Assembly: GCF_002355275.1 (NCBI RefSeq)
Contig: NZ_CP023449.1
Span: 3,698,001-3,762,000, forward strand
Direction of reading: 5' to 3'
From: Rhizorhabdus dicambivorans
Lineage (GTDB): Bacteria > Pseudomonadota > Alphaproteobacteria > Sphingomonadales > Sphingomonadaceae
Length of the DNA stretch: 64,000 nucleotides
Within the stretch, counting starts at the first letter, position 1. Every line of letters starts with the position of its first letter. The notes below the pieces were generated by a model. It saw only the letters and a list, made by a program, of their open reading frames with translations, did not search any database and was not told where the DNA came from. A program made the position numbers and the translations under genes. Below, piece by piece: positions 17,378 to 26,931 of this stretch.

Positions 17378-17500
17378 CGCCCATCGCATCGCCGGCCCGC
17401 GACAACGACGCCGGCGGAACATCCGCGACTGCCGTTCGCTTGCCAGCCAGGGCGGCGAGGCGCATCCTCCTGCCATCAAAAATATATTCGCAGGAAGACG

Positions 17501-18820
17501 ATGTCCAAACCCACCGAACACACGCTGAGCGGCACCACGCCGCGTCGGCGCCCCAAGGCCGAAATCCTCGAAGTCGGCGGCCGGCGGCTCAAGCCGTCCA
17601 CGCTGATGATGGGGCATGGCTATGATCCGATGCTGTCGGAAGGCGCGCTGAAGCCGCCGATCTTCCTGACCTCCACCTTCGTGTTCGAAAGCGCCGCCGC
17701 CGGCAAGCGCCATTTCGAGGGAGTCACCGGCAAGCGGCCCGGCGGGGCCGAGGGCCTGGTCTATTCGCGGTTCAACGGCCCCGACCAGGAGATATTGGAG
17801 GATCGCCTGGGCATCTGGGAGGATGCCGAGGATGCACTGAGCTTCTCCAGCGGCATGTCGGCGATCGCAACCCTGCTGCTGGCGCTGGTGAAGCCTGGCG
17901 ACGTGATCGTCCATTCGGCGCCGCTCTATGCCGCGACCGAGACGCTGATCGGACGCATATTGGGTCGCTTCGGCGTGTCCTGGCTCGATTTCCCGGCGGG
18001 CGCCACGCCCGAGGAGATCGCCGCGGTCATCGAAGCGGCCAAGGCCAAGGGCCGGGTCGCGCTGATCTATCTCGAAAGCCCCGCCAACCCGACCAACGCG
18101 CTGGTTGATGTGGAGGCGGTGCGCGACGCGCGTGACCGTCTGTTCGCCGGAGAGGAAGAGAAGCCGCCGATCGCGATCGACAACACCTTCCTCGGCCCGC
18201 TCTGGTCCAAGCCGCTGCGCCACGGCGCCGAGCTGGTGGTCTATTCGCTGACCAAATATGCCGGCGGGCATAGCGATCTGGTGGCCGGCGGGGTGGTCGG
18301 GGCCAAGGCGCTGCTCGATCCGGTCCGGGCGATGCGCAACACGATCGGGACGATCACCGATCCGAACACCGCCTGGATGCTGCTCCGCTCGCTGGAGACG
18401 CTGGAACTGCGGATGAGCCGCGCGGGCGAGAATGCGGCCAAGGTATGCGAATGGCTGCGCGGCCAGAGCAAGGTGGAACGGGTCGGCTATCTCGGCTTCC
18501 TGGAGCCGGGATCGCGGCAGGCCGACATCTATCGCCGCCATTGCGAAGGCGCGGGGTCGACCTTCTCGCTCTACCTGAAGGGGGGCGAGCCCGAGGCCTT
18601 CGCCTTCCTCGACGCGCTCAAGATCGCCAAGCTCGCGGTCAGCCTCGGCGGGACGGAAACGCTCGCCAGCCACCCGGCGGGCATGACCCACCTCTCGGTG
18701 CCCGACGAGCGCAAGAAAGCGCTCGACATTGGCGACAATCTGGTCCGGATATCGATCGGCATAGAGGATCCGGACGATCTGATCGCCGATTTCGAGCAGG
18801 CGCTGAAAGCCGTCGGATAG
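17501..18820 (+). CDS. PLP-dependent cystathionine gamma-synthase family enzyme
   Basis: A 439-residue gamma-family transsulfuration enzyme. Markers are YSRFNGPD (near 88), the cofactor-stacking block FSSGMSAIATLLLA, the phosphate/PLP aspartate in IAIDNTFLGPLW and the Schiff-base lysine Lys252 in VYSLTKYAGGHSDLVAGG. The C-terminus has LGGTETLASHPAGMTH and VRISIGIEDPDDLIADF as in MetB/MetC/MetZ/MegL. It is longer than E. coli MetB (386 residues) by an N-terminal segment of about 45 residues. It could act as O-acyl-homoserine sulfhydrylase, cystathionine gamma-synthase or methionine gamma-lyase; the sequence does not settle this. RBS CAGGAAG precedes ATG 17501. Confidence 0.9.
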   Translation: MSKPTEHTLSGTTPRRRPKAEILEVGGRRLKPSTLMMGHGYDPMLSEGALKPPIFLTSTFVFESAAAGKRHFEGVTGKRPGGAEGLVYSRFNGPDQEILEDRLGIWEDAEDALSFSSGMSAIATLLLALVKPGDVIVHSAPLYAATETLIGRILGRFGVSWLDFPAGATPEEIAAVIEAAKAKGRVALIYLESPANPTNALVDVEAVRDARDRLFAGEEEKPPIAIDNTFLGPLWSKPLRHGAELVVYSLTKYAGGHSDLVAGGVVGAKALLDPVRAMRNTIGTITDPNTAWMLLRSLETLELRMSRAGENAAKVCEWLRGQSKVERVGYLGFLEPGSRQADIYRRHCEGAGSTFSLYLKGGEPEAFAFLDALKIAKLAVSLGGTETLASHPAGMTHLSVPDERKKALDIGDNLVRISIGIEDPDDLIADFEQALKAVG

Positions 18821-18828
18821 ACAGCTCG

Positions 18829-18854
18829 GGGGAAGGGCTGGTCAGCCCTTCCCC
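18829..18854. terminator. Hairpin between convergent genes
   Basis: GGGGAAGGGCT (18829-18839), GGTC, AGCCCTTCCCC (18844-18854) forms an 11-bp stem, with its right arm inside the last codons of the convergent minus-strand gene. No T-run follows on either strand, so it is a candidate bidirectional terminator only. Confidence 0.5.
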
Positions 18855-19741
18855 GCCCGCGCGGCGTTGGCGAAATAGGTCATCATCGCGTGCGCCGCCC
18901 GGTCGGTCAGCTCGATGAAGATGCGGCGGCCGTCATCGGGATCGGCGACCCTGCGCAACAAGCCCGAATCGGTCAGTTGCTTGATCCAGCGCAGCGCGGT
19001 CGTGGCCGGCACGGCGGCCGCGATGCACAGGCTCGACACCGCCACCGAACGCCCCTCGATCCGCGCGGCCGTCAGGTCGAGCAATATATCCCATGCCGGA
19101 TCGGCGAACAGGCCAGGGCCGAACAGCTCGTCCCGCAGGCGGCGCGCGCGGATCAGTTCGCGGATCAGCCCCGCCTCGACCGGCGCGACCTCATCGATCT
19201 CCCGCGACGGGGGCTCCAGCGAACGATCGTCGCCGCGGAAAGCATCGTCGTCCTGCCCATCCGCGGCGCTGCGCGCGAACCGGGCAAGCTCCTCCAGCAG
19301 ATTCTGGATCGGCTGTCCCTGGCCGCCATCGCTGGTGTCGCGCAGCTGTGGCTCGGTCCAGCGGAGCCGTTCGCCGATCGCCAAGGCCAACGCCTCCTCG
19401 TCGGGCCCGACGAGAAGGCTCACCCCCTCATGCGCGATCCGAGCCGAAACGATGTCGATCAACTCCGGCGCAACGACGATGATGCTGGCGAAGCGGCCCT
19501 GGACGGACCCCGCCTCGATCCGGTCGAGCAGCCGGTCGAGCTGCGGGCCATGATCGGTCCCGACATCAGCTATCACCAGGTCGACCGCCACCTGGAGGTC
19601 GAGGCGTTCCGCCGCGCCGACGACCGGCAGCTCTCCGGCGACGCGCCCGCCAAGGGCAGTCACGCTGCGCAACGCGACCGCCCGGCCTTCCGGCGAATCC
19701 CCAAAGATCAAAATCGTCGGAGCAGAGCCCCAATCCGCCAT
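18842..19741 (-). CDS. Winged-helix (MarR-like) regulator with receiver-like N-terminal half
   Basis: A 299-residue protein. Residues about 8-135 look like a degenerate response-regulator fold (TILIFGDSPEGR, VDLVIADVGTD, ASIIVVAPE), without a clear full set of acidic pocket residues. A charged linker follows (about 140-190). Residues about 205-290 form a MarR-like winged helix, DILLDLTAARIEGRSVAVSSLC, ALRWIKQLTDSGLLRRV, DPDDGRRIFIELTDRA. The function is unknown. It is divergent from the hemerythrin gene, whose upstream region carries a stress-type promoter, so a link to stress response is possible but unproven. Start ATG 19741 has GGAGACG upstream. Confidence 0.8.
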   Translation of the reverse strand: MADWGSAPTILIFGDSPEGRAVALRSVTALGGRVAGELPVVGAAERLDLQVAVDLVIADVGTDHGPQLDRLLDRIEAGSVQGRFASIIVVAPELIDIVSARIAHEGVSLLVGPDEEALALAIGERLRWTEPQLRDTSDGGQGQPIQNLLEELARFARSAADGQDDDAFRGDDRSLEPPSREIDEVAPVEAGLIRELIRARRLRDELFGPGLFADPAWDILLDLTAARIEGRSVAVSSLCIAAAVPATTALRWIKQLTDSGLLRRVADPDDGRRIFIELTDRAAHAMMTYFANAARAGKG

Positions 19742-19869
19742 TTCATCGTCTCCAGCACGCGACCATGACAGCCCCCGCCCCCGCGTGCGCCATTCCCCCG
19801 AATTCTAGCGGGCATCCCGTCGCCGATCAGCAGCCGAATAGTCCGGAATGGATCATCTTGTTCCCCGGC

Positions 19870-19895
19870 GGAACATCCGAGCCCGGAGGTACGTT
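19870..19895 (+). promoter_or_regulatory. EcfG-type general stress promoter
   Basis: GGAAC (19870-19874) and CGTT (19892-19895) are separated by 17 bases, the arrangement recognised by the alphaproteobacterial general stress sigma factor EcfG (established knowledge of the family). The site lies 35 bases upstream of the hemerythrin ATG, which is a fitting distance. Confidence 0.8.
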
Positions 19896-19930
19896 CCTTC
19901 GGCTTCAGCCAGGACGAGGGAGATGAGGCC

Positions 19931-20494
19931 ATGGCGGGCAAATATGCCGCACGCAACACCGAGGGACGCCATGTGGTCGCACAGGATGATCCGCTGGCGA
20001 TCAGCCTGCTGAAGGAAGAACATCATGTCTTCCGCACCTTGTTCGACGAAGCCGAAACGGCGGGAGAGGCGCGGCTGGCGCAGATAGCGGGTGAGCTGTG
20101 CATGCGTCTGGCGGTGCATATGGCGATCGAGGAGGAGATTCTCTATCCCGCACTGAAGCCGATTATCGGCGACGATGAAGTGAACGAGGGCATCGTCGAG
20201 CACCAGTCTGGCAAGCGCATCGTCGCCGAGCTCGAGCAGCTCGACGGAACCGAGGAGCTTTTCGCCGCGAAGGTCCACGTCCTGGGCGAGGAAACCGTCC
20301 ACCATATCGACGAGGAGGACGAGGACCTGTTCGAGGACGCCAAGGCCGCGCACGAGCGGGGCGAGATCGATCTGAACGCGCTGGGCGAGACGCTGCGAAC
20401 CCGCCAGGCGCAGCTCTATGACGAGATCGAAGCGACGGGCGAGACCGGCAAGACCCGCGAGGCGCAGCCCGACGAGGTGGAGAAGGCCGGCTAG
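19931..20494 (+). CDS. Hemerythrin HHE-domain protein
   Basis: A 187-residue protein with a hemerythrin-type four-helix core. Candidate iron ligands are in LKEEHHVFRTLFDE (about 28-42), the VHMAIEEEILYPAL helix (about 62-76), the region IVEHQSGKRIV and VHHIDEEDEDLFE (about 117-130). The acidic, Glu- and Asp-rich tail after 150 is not part of the fold. HHE proteins bind a diiron centre and serve in oxygen or NO sensing and in stress resistance. The upstream EcfG-type promoter places it in the general stress response. Start ATG 19931 is preceded by GAGGGAGATGAGG. Confidence 0.88.
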   Translation: MAGKYAARNTEGRHVVAQDDPLAISLLKEEHHVFRTLFDEAETAGEARLAQIAGELCMRLAVHMAIEEEILYPALKPIIGDDEVNEGIVEHQSGKRIVAELEQLDGTEELFAAKVHVLGEETVHHIDEEDEDLFEDAKAAHERGEIDLNALGETLRTRQAQLYDEIEATGETGKTREAQPDEVEKAG

Positions 20495-20558
20495 CCCGGT
20501 TGCGGGGCGGCGCCTCCCCCTTCCCTTTGGCCGTCGCCTCGCCCTATAGTCGGCTTCA

Positions 20559-22547
20559 ATGTCCGACGACGATCTCTTCGCCTCCGCTCCGTCCACCAGC
20601 TCCGGCAGTTACGACGCCTCGCAGATCGAGGTGCTTGAGGGGCTGGAGCCCGTGCGCCGCCGCCCCGGCATGTATATCGGCGGCACCGACGAGCGCGCCT
20701 ATCACCATCTCGCCGCCGAAGTGCTCGACAATGCGATGGACGAGGCGGTCGCCGGCCATGCCAATCGGATCGAGGTGTCGCTCCAGCCTGGCAACCGGCT
20801 GACGATCATCGACAATGGCCGCGGCATCCCGGTCGATCCACATCCCAAATTCCCGAAGCAGTCGGCGCTGGAGGTGATCCTCACCACGCTCCACTCTGGC
20901 GGGAAGTTCGATGGCAAGGCCTATGCGACCTCGGGCGGACTGCACGGCGTCGGCGTGTCGGTGGTCAACGCGCTGTCGACCGAGACGGTGATCGAGGTGG
21001 CGCGCAACAAGGAGCTGTTCCGCCAGCGCTTCTCGCGGGGCCATGCGGTGAGCAAGCTCGAGAAACTGGGCGCCGCCCCCAACCGGCGCGGCACCAGCGT
21101 CTCCTTCTCCCCCGATCCCGAGATTTTCGGCGCCAGTGCGCATTTCCGCCCAGGCAGGCTGATGCGGCTCGCCCGTTCCAAGGCCTATCTCTATGCAGGG
21201 GTCGAGATACGCTGGAAATGCGACCCCTCGCTGATCGGCGACGATACCCCTTCGGAGGCAGTGTTTCAGTTTCCCGGCGGCCTCGCCGACCATCTCAAGG
21301 AGCAGATCGGCGGTCGCGAATGCGCGACCAGCCAGTTCTTCACCGGCAAGCAGGTCTTTCCGGGCGAAAATAACGGGCAGGTCGAATGGGCGGTGGCCTG
21401 GCCGCTCTGGTCCGAAGGCTCGTACAGCTATTATTGCAACACCATCCCGACCCCCGATGGCGGCACCCATGAGGCGGGCCTGCGCGCGGCGCTGGTCAAA
21501 GGCATCCGCGCCTTCGCAGACTTGGTGGGCAACAAGCGCGCCAAGGATGTCACGGCCGACGACATCGTCACCGGCTCCGAACAGATGCTGTCGGTGTTCA
21601 TCCGCGATCCGCAGTTCCAGAGCCAGACCAAGGACCGGCTCACCTCACCCGACGCCGCGCGCCTCGTCGAGAATGCGATCCGCGATCATTTCGACCATTT
21701 CCTCGCCGACAATATGGAGCGCGGCAAGGCGCTGCTCGCCTTCGTGCTCGATCGCATGGACGATCGCCTGCGCCGCAAGGCGGAGAAGGAGATCAAGCGC
21801 AAGACCGCGACCTCGGGCCGCAAGCTGCGCCTGCCCGGCAAGCTCACCGACTGCGCCAATGACTCGCCCGAGGGCACCGAAATCTTCATCGTCGAGGGCG
21901 ACAGCGCCGGCGGCTCGGCGAAGCAGGCGCGCGACCGCAAGACCCAGGCGGTGCTGCCGATCCGCGGCAAGATCCTCAACGTCGCCTCGGCCAACAGCGC
22001 CAAGATCGGCGCGAACCAGGAGATTGCCGACCTGATCCAGGCGCTCGGCTGCGGCACCCGCGACAAGTGCAATGTCGATCTGCTGCGCTACGAACGCGTC
22101 GTTATCATGACCGACGCCGATGTCGACGGCGCGCATATCGCGACCCTGCTGATGACCTTCTTCTTCCAGGAGATGCCCGATCTGGTGCGTGAGGGGCATC
22201 TCTACCTGGCCCAGCCGCCGCTCTACCGCCTGACCGTCGGCAGCAAGAGCCTCTACGCGATGGACGACGCCCACCGCGCCGAGATCGAGGCGAAGGAGTT
22301 CAAGGGCAAGAAGGTCGAGGTGGCGCGCTTCAAGGGCCTCGGCGAGATGAACCCGCAGCAGCTGCGCGAAACGACGATGGACCCGAAGACCCGCACCATG
22401 CTGCGCGTCACCCTGCCCCAGGAATATGAGGAACGCGCCAGCGTCCGCGATCTCGTAGACCGGCTGATGGGCAAGAACCCCGAGCATCGCTTCGCCTTCA
22501 TCCAGGCCAATGCGGCGACGGTGGATGAAGAGGTCATAGATGCCTGA
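20559..22547 (+). CDS. parE: DNA topoisomerase IV subunit B
   Basis: A 662-residue type IIA topoisomerase ATPase subunit. The GHKL part shows LEPVRRRPGMYIGG, EVLDNAMDEAVAGHA with the Mg-binding Asn, DNGRGIPVDPHPK and the glycine-rich GLHGVGVSVVNALS. The TOPRIM part has EGDSAGGSAKQARD and the MTDADVDGAHI acidic triad, and the C-terminus includes KGLGEMNPQQLRETTM. The length of about 660 residues and GSYDAS-x-IEVLEGLEPVR favour ParE over GyrB, which is longer with an inserted domain. It partners ParC to decatenate chromosomes. A REP-type inverted repeat follows it at once. Confidence 0.95.
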   Translation: MSDDDLFASAPSTSSGSYDASQIEVLEGLEPVRRRPGMYIGGTDERAYHHLAAEVLDNAMDEAVAGHANRIEVSLQPGNRLTIIDNGRGIPVDPHPKFPKQSALEVILTTLHSGGKFDGKAYATSGGLHGVGVSVVNALSTETVIEVARNKELFRQRFSRGHAVSKLEKLGAAPNRRGTSVSFSPDPEIFGASAHFRPGRLMRLARSKAYLYAGVEIRWKCDPSLIGDDTPSEAVFQFPGGLADHLKEQIGGRECATSQFFTGKQVFPGENNGQVEWAVAWPLWSEGSYSYYCNTIPTPDGGTHEAGLRAALVKGIRAFADLVGNKRAKDVTADDIVTGSEQMLSVFIRDPQFQSQTKDRLTSPDAARLVENAIRDHFDHFLADNMERGKALLAFVLDRMDDRLRRKAEKEIKRKTATSGRKLRLPGKLTDCANDSPEGTEIFIVEGDSAGGSAKQARDRKTQAVLPIRGKILNVASANSAKIGANQEIADLIQALGCGTRDKCNVDLLRYERVVIMTDADVDGAHIATLLMTFFFQEMPDLVREGHLYLAQPPLYRLTVGSKSLYAMDDAHRAEIEAKEFKGKKVEVARFKGLGEMNPQQLRETTMDPKTRTMLRVTLPQEYEERASVRDLVDRLMGKNPEHRFAFIQANAATVDEEVIDA

Positions 22548-22552
22548 CCCGT

Positions 22553-22717
22553 TAGATCCTCCCTATCGCACAGCGATTGGGAGGGGGACCGTTCGCGAAG
22601 CGAATGGTTGAGGGGTCTGCAACCTCTCGGTAAGCGCATCCATTGGCGTTGGATTACCCCTTCACCACGCTCTTCGAGCGCGGTCCCCCTCCCCGTCCTT
22701 CGGACAGGGAGGATCTA
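22553..22717. repeat. Double inverted REP (BIME-like) between parE and folP
   Basis: The ends TAGATCCTCCCT (22553-22564) and AGGGAGGATCTA (22706-22717) are perfect inverted repeats. Inside each half are two consecutive hairpins: left CCTCCC-tATCGC-aca-GCGATt-GGGAGG and ACC-gTTCGC-gaa-GCGAAt-GGT; right ACC-aCGCTC-ttc-GAGCGc-GGT and CCTCCC-cGTCC-ttc-GGACa-GGGAGG. It is therefore a head-to-head pair of the same two-hairpin REP unit. The stop codon of folP lies within the right end. A role in transcription termination between the convergent genes is likely. Confidence 0.88.
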
Positions 22718-23833
22718 GAAGAGTGGCGGCGTCAGCGCTTCATCTCTGAGCCCACGCCACACCCGGATCGCCTGCAGCGTCTCCGGCACATCATGCACCC
22801 GCAAGATCTGCGCCCCCATCTGTGCGCCGTACAGCGCCAGCGCGACCGAACCTCCCAGTCGCTGGTCGACCGGCGCCTCGTTTGACAGTGCGCCGATGAT
22901 CCGCTTGCGGCTGGCGCCGAGCAGGATCGGGCAGCCCAGGCCGTGGAACAGCGCCAACCCATTCAAAAGCTGGAGATTATGCCGCAGCGTCTTGCCGAAG
23001 CCGATGCCGGGATCGACGATCAACCGGCTCCGCGCGATGCCAGCGCCCTCGGCAAAGGCGATCCGCTCGGCCAGCCAGTCATAGACCTCGATCAGGGCAT
23101 CGTCATAATGCGGCCGGTCCTGCATCGTCTGCGGATCGCCCTGATGGTGCATCAGCACCACCGGGCAGTCGTGGCGTGCCAGCAGGGCCACCGACTGCGG
23201 ATCATGGCATAGCGCCGACACATCGTTGACGATCGCCGCCCCCGCCTCCAGCGCCGCCTTCATTACCGCCGCCTTGCGGGTGTCGATCGAGACGATCGCG
23301 CCGCCCGCCGCCAGCCGCCGCACGACAGGCTCGACCCGGGCGATCTCATCGCCTTCCCACACCGGCTGCGCGCGCGGCCGGGTCGATTCCCCGCCGACAT
23401 CGACGATCGCCGCGCCAGCCTCGACCATCGCGAAGCCGGCATCGGCCGCCGCCGCCGGATCGTCGATCAGCGCACCGCCGTCCGAAAAGCTGTCGGGTGT
23501 CATATTGAGGATCAGCATGATCTGCGGCTGATCGAGCGGAAGCACGCGGTTGCCGAGATGCAGCGCGGGGCGCTGCGCGGTGATCCGCGCGATCGTCGCC
23601 CGCGCATCCCCGGCCTGTTCCTCGGTCAGCGTGCCAAGGAAACCGTCGACCGCCTCGACCGGCACCAGCCGGCTCGCCATCCGCCTGCCGCCATCGACCG
23701 CGATAACTTCATAGGCCGAGAACCAGAGCAACCCGCCCGCCAGCCGCGCCACCCGGCCATCGAGCCCGAAGGGCGCCGCGACGAAGGCGGTCGGCTGGAA
23801 ATAGAGGCGGGCGTAGCGGGAGATGGCGGTCAT
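22715..23833 (-). CDS. folP: Dihydropteroate synthase
   Basis: A 372-residue enzyme joining p-aminobenzoate to dihydropterin pyrophosphate in folate synthesis. The core starts at about residue 105 with IMLILNMTPDSFSDGG, continues with VDVGGESTRPRAQPV, VSIDTRKAAVMKAAL, VNDVSAL, VVLMHHQGDPQTMQ, and the IVDPGIGFGKTLRHNLQLL strand, ending with the ILRVHDV-x-ETLQAIRV block. The N-terminal extension of about 100 residues is longer than in E. coli FolP (282 residues). Start ATG 23833 overlaps the stop of the upstream metallopeptidase-like gene by 4 bases. The stop is inside a REP element. Confidence 0.94.
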   Translation of the reverse strand: MTAISRYARLYFQPTAFVAAPFGLDGRVARLAGGLLWFSAYEVIAVDGGRRMASRLVPVEAVDGFLGTLTEEQAGDARATIARITAQRPALHLGNRVLPLDQPQIMLILNMTPDSFSDGGALIDDPAAAADAGFAMVEAGAAIVDVGGESTRPRAQPVWEGDEIARVEPVVRRLAAGGAIVSIDTRKAAVMKAALEAGAAIVNDVSALCHDPQSVALLARHDCPVVLMHHQGDPQTMQDRPHYDDALIEVYDWLAERIAFAEGAGIARSRLIVDPGIGFGKTLRHNLQLLNGLALFHGLGCPILLGASRKRIIGALSNEAPVDQRLGGSVALALYGAQMGAQILRVHDVPETLQAIRVWRGLRDEALTPPLF

Positions 23834-25437
23834 TTCCTGGCTTTAGGCTCCGGCTTCTCCGGCGGCAATTCGATCGGGCCGGTTTCGATAGCCGGCATGT
23901 CCCATCCTGAAAGTGCTTCGGCGCCGCGCTCGTTGATCCGGTCGAGCAGGCGGCGCGCGCCGTTGTTTGGCGGGGCGTGCGGGTTGAACGCCAGCGGGCT
24001 GAGCAGTTGCTTCGCTTCCTTGATCTTCCTGTCGCGCAGATATTGGCCGATCAGCATCATCCGGACATTGTCATCCTGTGGCACCAGCGCGACACCCCGC
24101 TCCAGCGCCGCGACAGCGTTCGGCGTCGGCTTGCTCCCCTGCTGGATGAAGCTCCGGTAGAACAGGATGAGCGGCCAGGCCGCGTCGTTCTCGATCTTGT
24201 TCGCCTTGAGCAGCCAGTTCCGCGCCCCACGCCAGACCATATCGTCATGGCGGTTCGCCTGCTCGGCGCGGTGCATGATCGCCAGCGCCTTGTAGATCAT
24301 GGCGGCACCATATGCCGGGTTCGCGGACAGCGCGCGATCCGCTGCCGCTTCGGCGGCATCGTCGTTGCCGGCATCATATTCGGCCTCGGCGAGAATGATC
24401 TGTGCACCGGGATCGGAAGGCCAGGGCGCCGCCAGCCGCCGCGCCTCCTCCGCCACCCCCGGTGCCGTCTCTTCATCGACCATACGCTTCGACTGGAGCC
24501 GAACCGGCATCAGCGCTTCCTCGCCGGGATCGAGGCGACGGACGCGAATCCGTTCGGGCGGGATCGGCGCGACGATGACGGGCAGATACGGCATCTTGCC
24601 GCGCATGTAGCGCTCCAGTTCCTTGTCGAGGACGTCGAAGTCGCCGAATATCCTCGCGGCGGCTTCCGCGTTGGGCTCGCCCTTGTTGATGGCCTGGAGA
24701 TATTCGGTCAGTTCGGTTTTGCGGCTCGGGCCCAGGCTCAGATAATGGGTCAGCAGCCAGGCCCGCCCATAAAAGATCACATGATCCACCGGCGACAGGG
24801 TCGATGGGTTGACGGTCAGTATCTCGCGCGCCGGCATCGGCCGCTGCTCGAACAGCGAATAGGCACGGCTGAAAGCGGGCAACCCGATGCCGACTTCGCC
24901 CGGCCTGTCGAGCTTCACGTTGGACAGGAACTCGGCAAAGCCCTCCACATACCAGGCGGGGTAGACGGCCAGGGAATTCGCCAGCAGCAGGTGATGGGCA
25001 TATTCGTGGAAGAGGATCGTCTGCGCGCCGAGCGACAGGGGGGATCCGCCGCCCGCCGATCGCGGCACGAAGGCCACCGATCCCTCGGCCCGGCCGTCAT
25101 AGAATCCGGCGACATAGCGGCACGCCTTGTCGGCCCTCGCCTTGTCCGCCTTGTCCTTGCCCTCGCCGCCTTTGCACAACTTGACGATCGCATCGACATT
25201 GTCGACGACGAAGATCGTCAGCGGATTGGGATCGTCGCCCTCATAATCGCCATAGCTGAGCAGCTTGCGGGCCGCCTGGTCGAACCGCTCCAGATCGGTG
25301 ACGAACCTGCGGACCGTATCGGGAGAGCCCTGCGAATAGACGATGAAGTGCGGCGCGCGGACCTCATTCCACGCCGCCTGGAGGGGTGCAGGAGGCCCGA
25401 GCGCGGCCAGGGCCGCCATCCATTTGCCGAAACCCAT
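23830..25437 (-). CDS. Exported HExxH gluzincin-like protein with TPR-like tail
   Basis: A 535-residue protein with a probable signal peptide (about 1-22). It contains HEYAH at 144-148 and a downstream Glu165 in AWYVEGFAEF, the zinc-ligand spacing of gluzincin (peptidase MA-type) enzymes. N-terminal strands FIVYSQGS and LTIFVVDN resemble the domain preceding such motifs in DUF1570-like proteins. The second half (about 325-500) is helical with TPR-like repeats (AEAEYDAGNDDAAEAAADRALSANP, AALERGVALVPQDDN). A periplasmic peptidase that binds another protein by its TPRs is the likely reading; no substrate is known. It is translationally coupled to folP by an ATGA overlap. Confidence 0.78.
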   Translation of the reverse strand: MGFGKWMAALAALGPPAPLQAAWNEVRAPHFIVYSQGSPDTVRRFVTDLERFDQAARKLLSYGDYEGDDPNPLTIFVVDNVDAIVKLCKGGEGKDKADKARADKACRYVAGFYDGRAEGSVAFVPRSAGGGSPLSLGAQTILFHEYAHHLLLANSLAVYPAWYVEGFAEFLSNVKLDRPGEVGIGLPAFSRAYSLFEQRPMPAREILTVNPSTLSPVDHVIFYGRAWLLTHYLSLGPSRKTELTEYLQAINKGEPNAEAAARIFGDFDVLDKELERYMRGKMPYLPVIVAPIPPERIRVRRLDPGEEALMPVRLQSKRMVDEETAPGVAEEARRLAAPWPSDPGAQIILAEAEYDAGNDDAAEAAADRALSANPAYGAAMIYKALAIMHRAEQANRHDDMVWRGARNWLLKANKIENDAAWPLILFYRSFIQQGSKPTPNAVAALERGVALVPQDDNVRMMLIGQYLRDRKIKEAKQLLSPLAFNPHAPPNNGARRLLDRINERGAEALSGWDMPAIETGPIELPPEKPEPKARK

Positions 25438-25515
25438 GCGCGTCCCCCCAACGCCTGTCAGGCGACCTTCCCGACACAGCAGACATCAGGGAAATTCGTT
25501 GCGGAATCCAGCCGG

Positions 25516-25540
25516 AATCCGGTTCATTCCGAACCGGATT
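25516..25540 (-). terminator. Hairpin after ccrM
   Basis: AATCCGGTTC, ATTCC, GAACCGGATT forms a perfect 10-bp stem beginning 4 bases after the ccrM stop. It lacks a clear T-run on the minus strand, so it may stabilise the 3' end more than terminate. Confidence 0.55.
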
Positions 25541-25543
25541 TCG

Positions 25544-26689
<1,146 letters not shown>

Positions 26690-26717
26690 TCACCCCCCTT
26701 CGAACTTCGTCAAGGGT

Positions 26718-26869
26718 GAGTCATCCGGACTCTTCGGTCAAGAACAATAGTTTGGCTGCCGAACCTGACAGAAATCCGAGGCAAGGCGAACGAAAGGAGT
26801 CCGATACTTCATATGGAGTCTCAACCCGGCGACTGGACTCAATCCCTAGTGGTGTGGCGCGAAGGACTC
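26718..26869. promoter_or_regulatory. Cluster of six GANTC sites in the ccrM divergent promoter
   Basis: GANTC occurs at 26718-26722, 26728-26732, 26797-26801, 26816-26820, 26836-26840 and 26865-26869, i.e. six sites in 152 bases where chance gives well under one. They sit between ccrM and the divergent gene and suggest control by CcrM methylation (with GcrA or CtrA type factors in relatives). The region 26684-26931 holds no gene that I can support. Confidence 0.8.
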
Positions 26870-26931
26870 ACCCATGCCTTTTTGATCGAAAAATCCCCGG
26901 AACGGCGGCGCCGGCACGTCGTTTTGCCGCC

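Noticed and set aside
17415-17440. Possible EcfG promoter before the PLP enzyme (GGAAC then CGTT)
   Set aside because: The gap is only 12 bases, too short for this class; 16-17 is needed.
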